Shown here: piece by piece, positions 1 to 11,225 of the stretch
Layout of the letters: each line of letters starts with the position of its first letter
Numbering within the stretch: the first letter of the stretch is position 1
Assembly (NCBI RefSeq): GCF_000373625.1
Contig: NZ_KB891988.1
Span: 310,001 to 374,000, forward strand
DNA: 64,000 nucleotides
Origin: Streptomyces sp. LaPpAH-108
GTDB taxonomy: Bacteria > Actinomycetota > Actinomycetes > Streptomycetales > Streptomycetaceae
Reading direction: 5' to 3'
Translations under genes and position numbers: made by a program
Notes under the pieces: generated by a model
What the model was told of the DNA's origin: nothing
Seen by the model: the letters and a program-made list of their open reading frames with translations, nothing else
Databases searched by the model: none

Positions 1-1077
1 GTCCTCCATGCCGCGCGCGGCGGCGGGCAGACCGAGGTAGCAGGGCCCGCACTGACCGGCGCTCTCCTCGGCCAGCCACTGCGCCACCCGCAGCGACTCG
101 CCCAGCGGGCAGGTCTCCTGACTGATCGGCAGGATCGCGCCCGCGCCGAGCGCGCCGCCCACCGCGTCCAGCGAGTTGCGGGAGACGATCGCCTCGTTCA
201 CGGTCGCCGCGTCGATCCACTTGCCGTGATAGCCGCCGGTCAGGACGCCCTGCGGGACCGGCGGGGCACCGGCCAGCTGGAGGACGTAGCGCAGCGGCAC
301 ACCCGTCGGCACCTCGATGACCATGGGCCGCGCGACCGCGCCGGAGACCGTCAGCATGACGGTGCCCGGCTCGTCGTACAGGCCGGTGTTGCCGTAGCGC
401 TCGGGGCCGATGCGGGCGGCGATGGCCAGCTGGGCGAACGTCTCGGCGTTCGACAGCAGCGTGGGCGCGCCGCCGACGCCGCTCTGCGAGGCGCTGACCT
501 TGCGGCCGGGCGGGATCGCCGGGCCGCCGTCCACCGAGCGGATCAGGGAGGCGGCGGCGCCGGTGACCATGCGCACCGGGTTGCGCTGCACCCAGGCGCG
601 CAGGGCGGAGCGGCGGCTGTTGCTCAGGCCGCGTTCGGCGAGCGCGGCCTCCATGGAGCGCTGCGTGGACTCACGGGTCACGCCGATCACCAGCGTGCGC
701 GCGCCCATCGCCTCGGCGCACAGCAGCGCGCCGTCCAGGATGAGGTGTGGGGCACGGTTGATGAGCACCGTGTCCTTGCGGCAGGCCGGTTCGTCCTCGC
801 TGCCGTTGACGACGACGACCGGCCGTACGCCCTTCTTGATCGCCGATTCGGCGACCGAGCGGAGTTTCTTGTGGAAGGGGAAGCCCGCGCCGCCGCGGCC
901 CTTGAGGTTGATGCTCTCGGCCAGCTGCGCGAGCTGCTCGCCGCCGAGCGGGTCGAGCGGCCCGTGCACCTTGAGATGCATGGGCAGGTCGAGCCGCTCC
1001 ACAAGGTCGAAGCCCGACGTGAGCTGGGGAAGCCCGACCACGCGGACTTCGGGGACGTCGGGCAGGGCCTCGTTCAC
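1..1077 (-). CDS. NuoF-like NADH:acceptor oxidoreductase flavoprotein, 3' end outside window
   Basis: Translating the minus strand from the GTG at 1077 gives 359 residues with no stop before the window edge. Visible motifs are the glycine-rich GRGGAGFP (residues 60-67, NADH/FMN site), NGSEDEPA, SNAETFA, an SLBB-like stretch, and ESAGQCGPC near residues 338-346. In NuoF and HoxF this last site is normally ESCGxCxPC and ligates a 4Fe-4S cluster; here the first Cys is Ala. The GTG overlaps the stop of the upstream membrane gene by 4 bp, so the two are translationally coupled. It is not part of a nuo operon as far as visible. Likely an NAD(P)H-oxidising electron-input subunit for the haem-type membrane partner; the acceptor is unknown. 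Confidence 0.85.
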   Translation of the reverse strand, partial: MNEALPDVPEVRVVGLPQLTSGFDLVERLDLPMHLKVHGPLDPLGGEQLAQLAESINLKGRGGAGFPFHKKLRSVAESAIKKGVRPVVVVNGSEDEPACRKDTVLINRAPHLILDGALLCAEAMGARTLVIGVTRESTQRSMEAALAERGLSNSRRSALRAWVQRNPVRMVTGAAASLIRSVDGGPAIPPGRKVSASQSGVGGAPTLLSNAETFAQLAIAARIGPERYGNTGLYDEPGTVMLTVSGAVARPMVIEVPTGVPLRYVLQLAGAPPVPQGVLTGGYHGKWIDAATVNEAIVSRNSLDAVGGALGAGAILPISQETCPLGESLRVAQWLAEESAGQCGPCYLGLPAAARGMED

Positions 1078-2321
1078 CTATAGCCTCCGGAGGGCATGTT
1101 CCAAGGTTCGCCCGAACCCGGCGCGTCGAAGGAGGCACCGGGGGTTGGTTCGGTGGCGGGACCACTGTTGAACGTTTCGGACGAGTTGTACGTGCCGTAC
1201 CGGGCGTTCGTCTCACCCGTGTTGCGCACATCACCCGCGCCACCGCCCGGCGTGCCCGGATTGCCATAGACGGGGATGGAGTATCCGGTGTCCTGGAGCG
1301 GGTCGTAGGCCGACGGCGGGGCCTCGCCCACGGGCGGCGGGGACGGGACCGGCCAGCTCGGGGCGGACGGATCGTTCACGCGCGGCATGGCCTCCGTGGG
1401 GCGCATGTCCATCGGGGCGTCGGGGCGACCGCCGGGGTACGGCGGCTGCGGGGGAGAGGCCGTGCGGTACGCGGCGGCGAATCCGGCGCCTCCCGTACCC
1501 GCGGCCGGGGACTGGTACAGACCACCGGAACCGGCGCCCGGGCCTCCGCCGCCACGTCGCGGCTCACGGTCCTTGACGCCGGACTCGGCGACCCGGTTGC
1601 GGCTGGCCTCCAGCTGCTCCATGCCGGGCCGGTTGGAGTTGCCGAGCATCGCCATGACGCGGTCGGAGAGCTTGCGCTTGACCGGGCGCGGCGCGGCGCG
1701 CAGCGCGAGGGCGGCCATCACGCCGAGCAGGGAGAGGCCGTAGAGGATGGTGAAGATCGGCTTGGCCGCGCGACCCGCGTAGAGGCCGTGGACCAGGGCC
1801 GCGCACCACGCCGGGTAGGCGAGCATGTGCATCGCGCGCCAGCGGGCGGCAACCGGGGCCGGGGTGGCGAAGTTGCTGCGCAGGGCGCCGGTGACGCCCA
1901 CGAAGATCATGAGCAGTCCGGCCAGGGAGCCGAGGCCGATCAGCCCGCCGCTGCCGGTGAAACCGAGCGAGAACGGGATGAGCGCGGCGATCACCACGGT
2001 GTGGTCCAGCGCGATCTTGGTGGTGATGTGCAGCAGCAGGAACGCGATCGAGGCGACCGCCGTCGTCCGGTGGATGGCCTGGCCGATGATCCGCTGCCGG
2101 ATGTTCAGCAGGATGCGGTCCTGGGCGACCAGGCCCCAGATCACCGAGCAGCTGAGCGAGACGAGGGACAGCACGCCCGCGCCGAAGTTCAGGAACTCTT
2201 GGAACTGGCTGCCTCCGACCAGCACGACCACGGGTATGAGCAGCAGGACGACAGCTGACGCCACCCCATAGGCCGAGCGGCCTGGCTTGGGGAGCGAGCT
2301 GTTACTACGACGAGGGTTCAT
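1074..2321 (-). CDS. Ferric-reductase/cytochrome b-like membrane protein with Pro/Gly-rich tail
   Basis: The protein has 415 residues. The first ~225 hold about six hydrophobic segments with histidines in membrane-facing positions (IHRT, LLHITTK, MHML, LVHG), as in ferric-reductase-like transmembrane and cytochrome b561-type domains that bind haem. Residues ~225-415 are low-complexity, rich in Gly, Pro, Ser and Asn, and probably disordered and cytoplasmic or extracytoplasmic. A Shine-Dalgarno CGGAG lies 8 bases before the ATG. It precedes and overlaps by 4 bp the NuoF-like gene, suggesting a two-component NADH-to-haem electron path in the membrane. The family fold is inferred from hydrophobicity and His placement; the substrate is unknown. 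Confidence 0.7.
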   Translation of the reverse strand: MNPRRSNSSLPKPGRSAYGVASAVVLLLIPVVVLVGGSQFQEFLNFGAGVLSLVSLSCSVIWGLVAQDRILLNIRQRIIGQAIHRTTAVASIAFLLLHITTKIALDHTVVIAALIPFSLGFTGSGGLIGLGSLAGLLMIFVGVTGALRSNFATPAPVAARWRAMHMLAYPAWCAALVHGLYAGRAAKPIFTILYGLSLLGVMAALALRAAPRPVKRKLSDRVMAMLGNSNRPGMEQLEASRNRVAESGVKDREPRRGGGGPGAGSGGLYQSPAAGTGGAGFAAAYRTASPPQPPYPGGRPDAPMDMRPTEAMPRVNDPSAPSWPVPSPPPVGEAPPSAYDPLQDTGYSIPVYGNPGTPGGGAGDVRNTGETNARYGTYNSSETFNSGPATEPTPGASFDAPGSGEPWNMPSGGYR

Positions 2322-2571
2322 GGGGGCAACTCCGAGCAGTTTCGGGAAGGCGGTCCCGCTGCCGAACTCTAAGTGGAGCCATACCGATCAGTACGAGGTT
2401 TGAGTTATTGCGTTGTTATCTAAGAACGGAACCGCGAAGGTGTCGTCCCTTAGTGACTGTTACGCGAAGTAATCTTTGACCCGGGTTCAGATCTGGCGGC
2501 CGTACGGACATGTCTTCATGGCATACGCAAGAGCGTCGCGGCTTGCTCAAGGGCTGCGGTACCCTAGCGCC

Positions 2572-2610
2572 ATGCGTGCTGTACGCCTTCTGCTTAGCGA
2601 GCCGCGCTGA
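2572..2610 (+). CDS. leuS leader peptide, 12 codons with three consecutive Leu codons
   Basis: The ORF reads MRAVRLLLSEPR and ends at TGA 2608-2610. Its centre is CTT-CTG-CTT (2587-2595); CTT is an unusual leucine codon in such a GC-rich genome. A -10-like TACCCT at 2560-2565 lies about 7 bases before the ATG, so the leader is probably translated from a leaderless transcript. It is followed by hairpins and a terminator and then by leuS, the arrangement expected for ribosome-mediated attenuation responding to charged tRNA-Leu. Too short for standard gene calling; the role is inferred from layout. Confidence 0.75.
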   Translation: MRAVRLLLSEPR

Positions 2611-2615
2611 CAGTG

Positions 2616-2681
2616 CCGACCACCGGTCGAACCGGACGGTCGGAGCCGGCGCGGCATCCCCTCCTGCGTGAGGGGATTTTT
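2616..2681 (+). promoter_or_regulatory. Putative leucine attenuator: hairpin plus intrinsic terminator before leuS
   Basis: A first hairpin (2616-2643) pairs CCGACC with GGTCGG and CCGG with CCGG around a short loop. The terminator pairs ATCCCCTC (2656-2663) with GAGGGGAT (2670-2677) and runs into TTTTT (2677-2681). The last leader codons (GCCGCGC, 2601-2607) are perfectly complementary to 2649-2655, directly abutting the terminator, so ribosome position on the leader could change the fold. I could not identify a convincing antiterminator by eye. Confidence 0.7.
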
Positions 2682-2722
2682 CGTTTCCGCAGGCAGAGAC
2701 GATCGATGGAGCTTTGAGGATC

Positions 2723-5605
<2,883 letters not shown>

Positions 5606-5670
5606 CGTACGCGGAGACATCGGCCGCCGGGCTCGTGAGGCCCGGCGGACCGGTGTCGGGGTGATCCCCT

Positions 5671-5713
5671 ACGGGCAGGTTCCGGGTTCGGACGGAACCC
5701 CGGGCCTGCCCGT
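5671..5713 (+). terminator. Hairpin downstream of leuS
   Basis: ACGGGCAGG (5671-5679) pairs perfectly with CCTGCCCGT (5705-5713); the loop can form a further GGTTCC/GGAACC pairing. It is followed by GCGTTT only, so the U-tract is weak, as is usual in Streptomyces. Confidence 0.6.
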
Positions 5714-5771
5714 TGCGTTTACCGTAAAGAGCGAGGCGGTGCGTGCCGCCCAGGGGTCGAGGAGGAGCGTC

Positions 5772-6494
5772 ATGGAAACCGTGCTCACCGTGGTCGCCCT
5801 GCTCTTCCTGCTCTGCCTCGGCCTCGGCGCCTACGCCACGGTTAAGGTGGTCGGCGCCGCCAAGCGCACCGTGGACCGCACGGTCGCCCAGGCCCGCCGC
5901 ACGGTCGAGGACCACACCCTGCGCGCCAAGTCCTATGGCCGCCCGGGCCCGGCCGGTGAGATCGCCCAGCTGCGGCTCACCCTGCGCACCTCGATGCGTG
6001 CCACTCAGGACGCGCTGCACTCCGGCGTCGTGCAGGACGAGTCTCTGAAGGAATCCCTCGGCCTCTTCGAGCGGCTGAGCGTGCACGGACAGGAACTGGA
6101 CGGCATCCTGCGGCGCCTGGAGTCCGAGCCCGACCGCTCCACGCTCACCGCCCGGCTGCCCGAGCTGCGCACCCGCACCGAGCGCATCACCGCCTCCGCC
6201 GACTCCCTGCGCTGGGCCGTCCGCGACCGCGCGGGCCGCTTCGCCGACGACGATCTGGACTCGCTCAGCACCCAGATCGACATCGAGACCGGCGCCCTGC
6301 GCCACTGGACCCGGACCGACACCGGCGACCCGGCCACCCCTTGGCCGGAGGCCCCGGCGAACGCGGGCGGCGCGTGGCCCCCGGCGGCCGGTTCCGACCG
6401 CCCGGACCCGGCCGTGCCGCACGCGATCACCCCGCCCGGACCGCGCCCGGTCCACCCCTGGCAGCGCAAGCCGCGCCCCGAGACCACCGCCTGA
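5772..6494 (+). CDS. Small membrane-anchored protein of unknown function
   Basis: I do not recognise a named family. The 240-residue product begins with one hydrophobic segment (about residues 4-22), followed by a charged, largely helical region with many Arg, Thr and Leu residues (~25-190) and a Pro-rich C-terminus. This suggests an N-terminally anchored protein with a helical, possibly coiled-coil, cytoplasmic part. The start is set by the strong AGGAGGAG just before ATG 5772; longer in-frame extensions run through the leuS terminator and lack such a site. It stands alone between leuS and the degV-type gene. Confidence 0.75.
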   Translation: METVLTVVALLFLLCLGLGAYATVKVVGAAKRTVDRTVAQARRTVEDHTLRAKSYGRPGPAGEIAQLRLTLRTSMRATQDALHSGVVQDESLKESLGLFERLSVHGQELDGILRRLESEPDRSTLTARLPELRTRTERITASADSLRWAVRDRAGRFADDDLDSLSTQIDIETGALRHWTRTDTGDPATPWPEAPANAGGAWPPAAGSDRPDPAVPHAITPPGPRPVHPWQRKPRPETTA

Positions 6495-6575
6495 TCCGGC
6501 CCCCTCGACCCGTCCCGGTTCCACCGACCGGGGTCGGGCTGCCGCACCCCTCCTACGCCAGGTAACCTCCAGCTC

Positions 6576-7421
6576 ATGTCCCGCCATGTCGCGATCGTCA
6601 CCGATTCAACGGCCTACCTGCCGCCGGGAGCGATGGAGCGCCACGGCATCACAGCGGTGCCGCTGACGGTGGTCCTCGGCGACCGGGCGCTCGAAGAGGG
6701 CACCGAGATCTCCACCCGCTCCCTCGCCCAGGCACTCCAGAAGCGCCGCCCGGTCACCACCTCCCGGCCCAGCCCCGAGGAGTTCGCCGCGGTCTACCGC
6801 GAGGTCGCCACCTCCGGCGCGAGCGGCATCGTCTCCCTCCACCTGTCCGCCGAACTGTCCGGCACCTACGACGCGGCCGTTCTGGCGGCCCGTCAGGCAC
6901 CCGTGCCGGTACGGGTCGTGGACACGCAGATGGTCGCCATGGCGCTCGGCTTCTGCGCGCTGGCGGCGGCCGGGACGGCGGAAGCGGGCGGCACGATGGA
7001 CGAGGCCGTGGCCGCCGCCGAGAAGCGCGCCGCCACCACCTCCGCCTACTTCTATGTGGACACCCTCGACTATCTGCGCCGGGGCGGCCGGATCGGCGCC
7101 GCACAGGCCCTGCTCGGCTCCGCACTCGCCGTCAAACCCCTGCTCCAGCTCGCGGGCGGACGCATCGAACCCCTGGAGAAGGTCCGCACGGCCTCCAAGG
7201 CGATCGCCCGCCTGGAGGAGATCGCCGTGGAACGGGCGGGCAGCGGCGAAGTCGACATCGCCGTCCACCATCTCGCCGCGCCCGAGCGGGCGGCCGTGCT
7301 GGGGGAGCGGCTGCGGGAGCGGTTGCCCGGGCTGGGCGAGCTGCATGTGAGCGAGATCGGGGCGGTGATCGGGGCGCATACGGGGCCCGGGCTGCTGGGG
7401 GTCGTGGTCTCGCCTCGGTGA
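6576..7421 (+). CDS. DegV-family fatty-acid-binding protein
   Basis: The 281-residue product has the full DegV fold: the N-terminal VAIVTDSTAYLPP, the TSRPSPEEF stretch with the conserved T-S, the SLSAELSGTY-type SLHLSAELSGTY motif, and the C-terminal GAVIGAHTGPGLLG signature. DegV/FakB proteins hold a fatty acyl chain and, in Firmicutes, present it to a fatty acid kinase. I see no FakA-like kinase in this window, so the partner in this organism is open. The start ATG has no strong ribosome site in front of it. It precedes comEA by about 150 bp. Confidence 0.93.
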   Translation: MSRHVAIVTDSTAYLPPGAMERHGITAVPLTVVLGDRALEEGTEISTRSLAQALQKRRPVTTSRPSPEEFAAVYREVATSGASGIVSLHLSAELSGTYDAAVLAARQAPVPVRVVDTQMVAMALGFCALAAAGTAEAGGTMDEAVAAAEKRAATTSAYFYVDTLDYLRRGGRIGAAQALLGSALAVKPLLQLAGGRIEPLEKVRTASKAIARLEEIAVERAGSGEVDIAVHHLAAPERAAVLGERLRERLPGLGELHVSEIGAVIGAHTGPGLLGVVVSPR

Positions 7422-7571
7422 GGGGCTTCTGCCGGGCGGGCTGTGGACAGGGGCTCTCGTGCCGCGTGGCGCTTCACTCGTAGGGGTGGCGGAGTTGTCC
7501 ACAACTCGGCCCGGTTCCACGGAAATCAACCAAGATCATCGCCGTTCGGCGGGATGTCCGATCCTCGTCGC

Positions 7572-8573
7572 ATGGCACTTCGATCAGACACCCGCACAGC
7601 AGTCCCCACCAGCGGTCCCGGCCGGGGGCCCGACTCCGACGGCCGTACCCGGCACCGCCGCCCGCCGCAGAACGGCCGCGCCCGGCACCGGTCACCCGTA
7701 CCGGCGGACGAGCTGCGCCGCCGTGCGGGGCTCCTCTTCGGTGAACCGCCCGTGGAACGGCGGGAGTCGGGCAACGCCCCACCAGGCGGGGAAAGGCCCC
7801 GGTATCAAGCCCGTTATGTACGGGTGCCGTTGGAGGAACCCGAGCCGCCACCTCCCGGACCCGGCCGGTGCGAGCGGGCCGGGCTCGCGCTGCGGGAGCG
7901 GATGCCGCTGTGGCTGCAGACCCGGTGCGGGGTCGAACGGCGGGGCGTGATCGCGCTCACCGTGGTGCTCCTGGTCGCCGCCGTCCTCGCGGCGCAGCAC
8001 TTCTGGAGCGGGCGTACGCAGACGGTGAGCGCACCCGAGGTGCTGCACGCGAAGAAGCCGTATGCCGGGGAGGAAGGGTCCGGCGGTGTGAAATCCCCTG
8101 TCGCTGCGGTCGGTTCGGCCTCGCCGGGCGGACAGATCGTGGTGGACGTGAGCGGCAAGGTGCGGGAACCGGGGATCCGTCGGCTGCCCGCGGGTTCACG
8201 GGTGGCCGACGCGTTGAAGGCGGCGGGCGGGATGCGGCCCGGGGTGAGCGCCGAGGGGCTGAACAGGGCGCGCTTCCTGGTGGACGGCGAGCAGATCCTC
8301 GTGGGGTCGACGATGGCCCCGGCCGCTCCAGCGGGGCTCACGGGCACGGGCGTTGGAGGCATGGGCGCCGGAGGCCCCGCCTCCCCGGTCTCCCTCAACA
8401 CCGCGACGGCCGACCAGCTCGACACCCTTCCCGGAGTCGGCCCGGTCCTCGCCCAGCACATCCTCGACTACCGCACCCGGCACGGCGGCTTCCGCTCGGT
8501 GGAGGAGCTGAAGCAGGTCAACGGGATCGGGAACAGCCGGTTCTCGGACCTGAAGCCACTGGTGCGGCCGTGA
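7572..8573 (+). CDS. comEA: ComEA-type DNA-binding protein (SLBB plus helix-hairpin-helix)
   Basis: The 333-residue product has a disordered Arg/Pro-rich N-terminus, one membrane helix (about 125-144), an SLBB domain (about 188-247, QIVVDVSGKVREPG) and a C-terminal tandem helix-hairpin-helix (about 274-333, NTATADQLDTLPGVGP ... VNGIGNSRF). ComEA binds incoming dsDNA outside the membrane in competent bacteria. The start is uncertain: ATG 7572 and ATG 7554 are both possible, and neither has a clear Shine-Dalgarno. Its stop overlaps the comEC GTG by 4 bp. Natural transformation is not an established trait of Streptomyces, so its present role is unclear. Confidence 0.85.
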   Translation: MALRSDTRTAVPTSGPGRGPDSDGRTRHRRPPQNGRARHRSPVPADELRRRAGLLFGEPPVERRESGNAPPGGERPRYQARYVRVPLEEPEPPPPGPGRCERAGLALRERMPLWLQTRCGVERRGVIALTVVLLVAAVLAAQHFWSGRTQTVSAPEVLHAKKPYAGEEGSGGVKSPVAAVGSASPGGQIVVDVSGKVREPGIRRLPAGSRVADALKAAGGMRPGVSAEGLNRARFLVDGEQILVGSTMAPAAPAGLTGTGVGGMGAGGPASPVSLNTATADQLDTLPGVGPVLAQHILDYRTRHGGFRSVEELKQVNGIGNSRFSDLKPLVRP

Positions 8574-11077
8574 GCACGGTGTGCGAGGGGCGCGATGTCG
8601 CCGAGGCCGCTTCCGGTGAGATCGCGGCCGAGCGGAAGTCCCCGGAGGCGGGTCCGGCGGACCTGCGGCTCGTACCGCCCGCCCTCGCGGCCTGGGCCGC
8701 CTCGGCGCTGCTCATCGTGGTGCCGCTGCGGTGGAGCCTCGCGGTGGCGGGTGTCTGTCTGGTCGCCGGGCTGCTGTCGGTACGGCGACCGCCGGGCGGG
8801 CGGTCCGGCTGGCCCCGGGCGCCGGTCGCGGCCGTGCTGCTGTGCACCGCTGCGGCGGCCGTATCGGCGGGGTCGCACGGGCAGGACGTACGACGGGGGC
8901 CGGTGCCCGAGGCGGCGCGGCGGTTCGCGACGGTGAGCGCCGAGGTCGAGCTGACGGGCGACCCCTGGCAGAGCAGACCGCGCGTGCGGGGCGACCACGC
9001 GGCACCGGTGGCGGTGCTGGCGAGGGCCGAGGTGCGGGAGGTGACGGACGAGGAGGGAGGTGGTGCGGAGGTACGGACCCGGAGTCCTGTCCTGCTGATC
9101 ATCGACACGAAGGTCCCGCCGCCGACCGGTGCCGTGGCGGAGCCGGGCCGGTCCCCCTGGCTCGCCCTGCTGCCCTCCACCCGGCTGCGGGTGGCCGGCC
9201 GACTGGCACCGGCCGACGCGGACGGCGACCGGAGCGCCGCCGTGCTGCGGGTGCGCGACTGGCCGGTGCCCCGGGTCGTCGGCGGGCCGAGCGGGCCCCA
9301 GCGGCTGGCGGGCGGGCTCAGGGCCGGGCTGCGCGAGGCGACCGAGGGGCTGCCGTCGGACGCGCGGGCGCTGCTGCCCGGGCTGGTCGTCGGGGACACC
9401 TCACGGATCACTCCCGAGCTGGACGAGGCGTTCAAGGAGACCGACCTCGCGCACACCCTCGCCGTCTCCGGCAGCAACCTCACCATCCTGCTCGCGCTGC
9501 TCATCGGACCGCCCGGTCTGGCCCAGCGCGCCGAGCGGCGCGGACTCGCCCCGCGCCTGGGTCTCTCGCTGCGGGCCACCGCGCTTCTCGCGTCGGTGCT
9601 CACCCTCGGCTTCGTCATCGTCTGCCGACCCGATCCGAGCGTGTTGCGGGCGGCGGCCTGTGGCGCGGTCGCCCTGCTGGCGCTGGCCACCGGCCGCCGC
9701 AGATCCCTGGTCCCCGCGCTGGCCGCGACGGTCCTGCTGCTGGTCCTCTACGACCCGTGGCTGGCCCGGAGTTACGGCTTCCTGCTCTCGGTGCTGGCGA
9801 CCGGCGCGCTGCTGCTCCTCGCGCCCCGCTGGAGCGAGGCGCTGCGGCGGCGCCGGGTGCCCGCCCGCCTGGCCGAGGCGCTGGCCGCGGCTGCCGCCGC
9901 CCAGGCGGTGTGCGCGCCGGTGGTCGCGGTGCTGTCGGCGCGGGTGAGCCTGGTGGCGGTGCCGTGCAACCTGCTCGTGGAGGTGGCCGTCGCCCCGGCC
10001 ACGGTGCTGGGATTCGCGGCGCTCGCGGCGGCCCCGGTGGCGATGCCGGCCGCCACGGTACTTGCCTGGTGCGCGAGTTGGCCCGCGCGGTGGATCGCCG
10101 GGGTGGCCAGGACGGGGGCGGCGCTGCCCGGTGCGGGAGTGGACTGGCCGGGGGCCTTCCTGCTGGCCGCGCTCACGGTGGTGGTCGTGCTCGCCGGGCG
10201 GCGGCTGGTCCGGCATCCGTGGTGGTGCGGGGCGCTCGGGGTGGTGCTGCTGCTCGCGGTGGTGCGGCCCGCTCCGCTGACCCGGGTGGTCACGGGCTGG
10301 CCACCGCCGGGCTGGCGGTTCGCCATGTGCGACGTCGGGCAGGGCGACGCCACGGTCCTCGCGGCCGGGCCGGGCGCCGGGGTGGTCGTGGACGCCGGAC
10401 CCGATCCGGCGCCGGTCGACCGCTGTCTGCGGGAGCTGGGCATCACCCGCGTCCCCCTGGTGATCCTCACCCACTTCCACGCCGACCATGTCGCGGGCCT
10501 CGCCGGAGTGCTGCGCGGCCGTTCGGTGGCCGCCATCGAGACCACCGGCTTCGCGGAACCGGCGGACCAGGCCGCAGCCGTGCGCAGAGAGGCCGCCGCA
10601 CGGCACATCCCCGTCACCCGCGCGGTGGCGGGCGAGGAACGCCGCGTCGGACCGCTCGCCTGGCGGGTGCTGTGGCCGCAGGCGGCGGCACCGGACCCGG
10701 ACGGCCCGAACGACGCGAGCGTGGCCGTGCTCGTACGGACCGGCGGGCTGCGGCTCCTGCTGCTGGGCGACCTCGAACCGCCCGCGCAACGGGAGTTGCT
10801 GCTGTCGCCCGACGCGGCCGACCTGGCGCGCGTGGACGTACTGAAGGTCGCCCACCATGGCTCCGCCTACCAGGACCCCGACCTGATACGCCTGGCCTCC
10901 CCACGGCTCGCCCTGGTGTCCTGCGGCGTCGGCAACCCGTACGGGCACCCGGCACCGTCCACGGTGGCCGCGTTGCGCGCGGGCGGAGCGGTGGTGCTGC
11001 GCACGGACCGGGACGGCGCGCTGGCGCTCACCGGGGGAGACGGGGCGGACGGGCGGCTCCAGGTGGCGAAGGGCTGA
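8570..11077 (+). CDS. comEC: ComEC/Rec2-family DNA-uptake channel protein
   Basis: The 835-residue product has N-terminal hydrophobic segments with a DUF4131-like region, a central ComEC/Rec2 competence domain with the typical LAHTLAVSGSNLTIL motif, many transmembrane helices, and a C-terminal metallo-beta-lactamase domain (DVGQGDATVL, LTHFHADHVAG, KVAHHGS). In transformable bacteria ComEC carries single-stranded DNA across the membrane. The GTG at 8570 overlaps the comEA TGA by 4 bp and matches the expected N-terminus; a GTG at 8579 is the alternative. Confidence 0.92.
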   Translation: MSTVCEGRDVAEAASGEIAAERKSPEAGPADLRLVPPALAAWAASALLIVVPLRWSLAVAGVCLVAGLLSVRRPPGGRSGWPRAPVAAVLLCTAAAAVSAGSHGQDVRRGPVPEAARRFATVSAEVELTGDPWQSRPRVRGDHAAPVAVLARAEVREVTDEEGGGAEVRTRSPVLLIIDTKVPPPTGAVAEPGRSPWLALLPSTRLRVAGRLAPADADGDRSAAVLRVRDWPVPRVVGGPSGPQRLAGGLRAGLREATEGLPSDARALLPGLVVGDTSRITPELDEAFKETDLAHTLAVSGSNLTILLALLIGPPGLAQRAERRGLAPRLGLSLRATALLASVLTLGFVIVCRPDPSVLRAAACGAVALLALATGRRRSLVPALAATVLLLVLYDPWLARSYGFLLSVLATGALLLLAPRWSEALRRRRVPARLAEALAAAAAAQAVCAPVVAVLSARVSLVAVPCNLLVEVAVAPATVLGFAALAAAPVAMPAATVLAWCASWPARWIAGVARTGAALPGAGVDWPGAFLLAALTVVVVLAGRRLVRHPWWCGALGVVLLLAVVRPAPLTRVVTGWPPPGWRFAMCDVGQGDATVLAAGPGAGVVVDAGPDPAPVDRCLRELGITRVPLVILTHFHADHVAGLAGVLRGRSVAAIETTGFAEPADQAAAVRREAAARHIPVTRAVAGEERRVGPLAWRVLWPQAAAPDPDGPNDASVAVLVRTGGLRLLLLGDLEPPAQRELLLSPDAADLARVDVLKVAHHGSAYQDPDLIRLASPRLALVSCGVGNPYGHPAPSTVAALRAGGAVVLRTDRDGALALTGGDGADGRLQVAKG

Positions 11078-11225
11078 CCGGCGACGCCCGTAACCGCCAA
11101 TTCGGTCGAGTCCGGCGCTTGGGCTGGATTGCCGTGATGTGGGCCCGTGTTGCTCGAAAGCCGCATCAGGTGATCGAATGAATCTTCGGCAACATATGAT
11201 GTCGAGGCGTACAGAGGTGTCGTAC

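Noticed and set aside
2572..2690. T-box riboswitch upstream of leuS
   Set aside because: No T-box consensus or specifier loop is visible; the leader ORF with Leu codons explains the terminator better.
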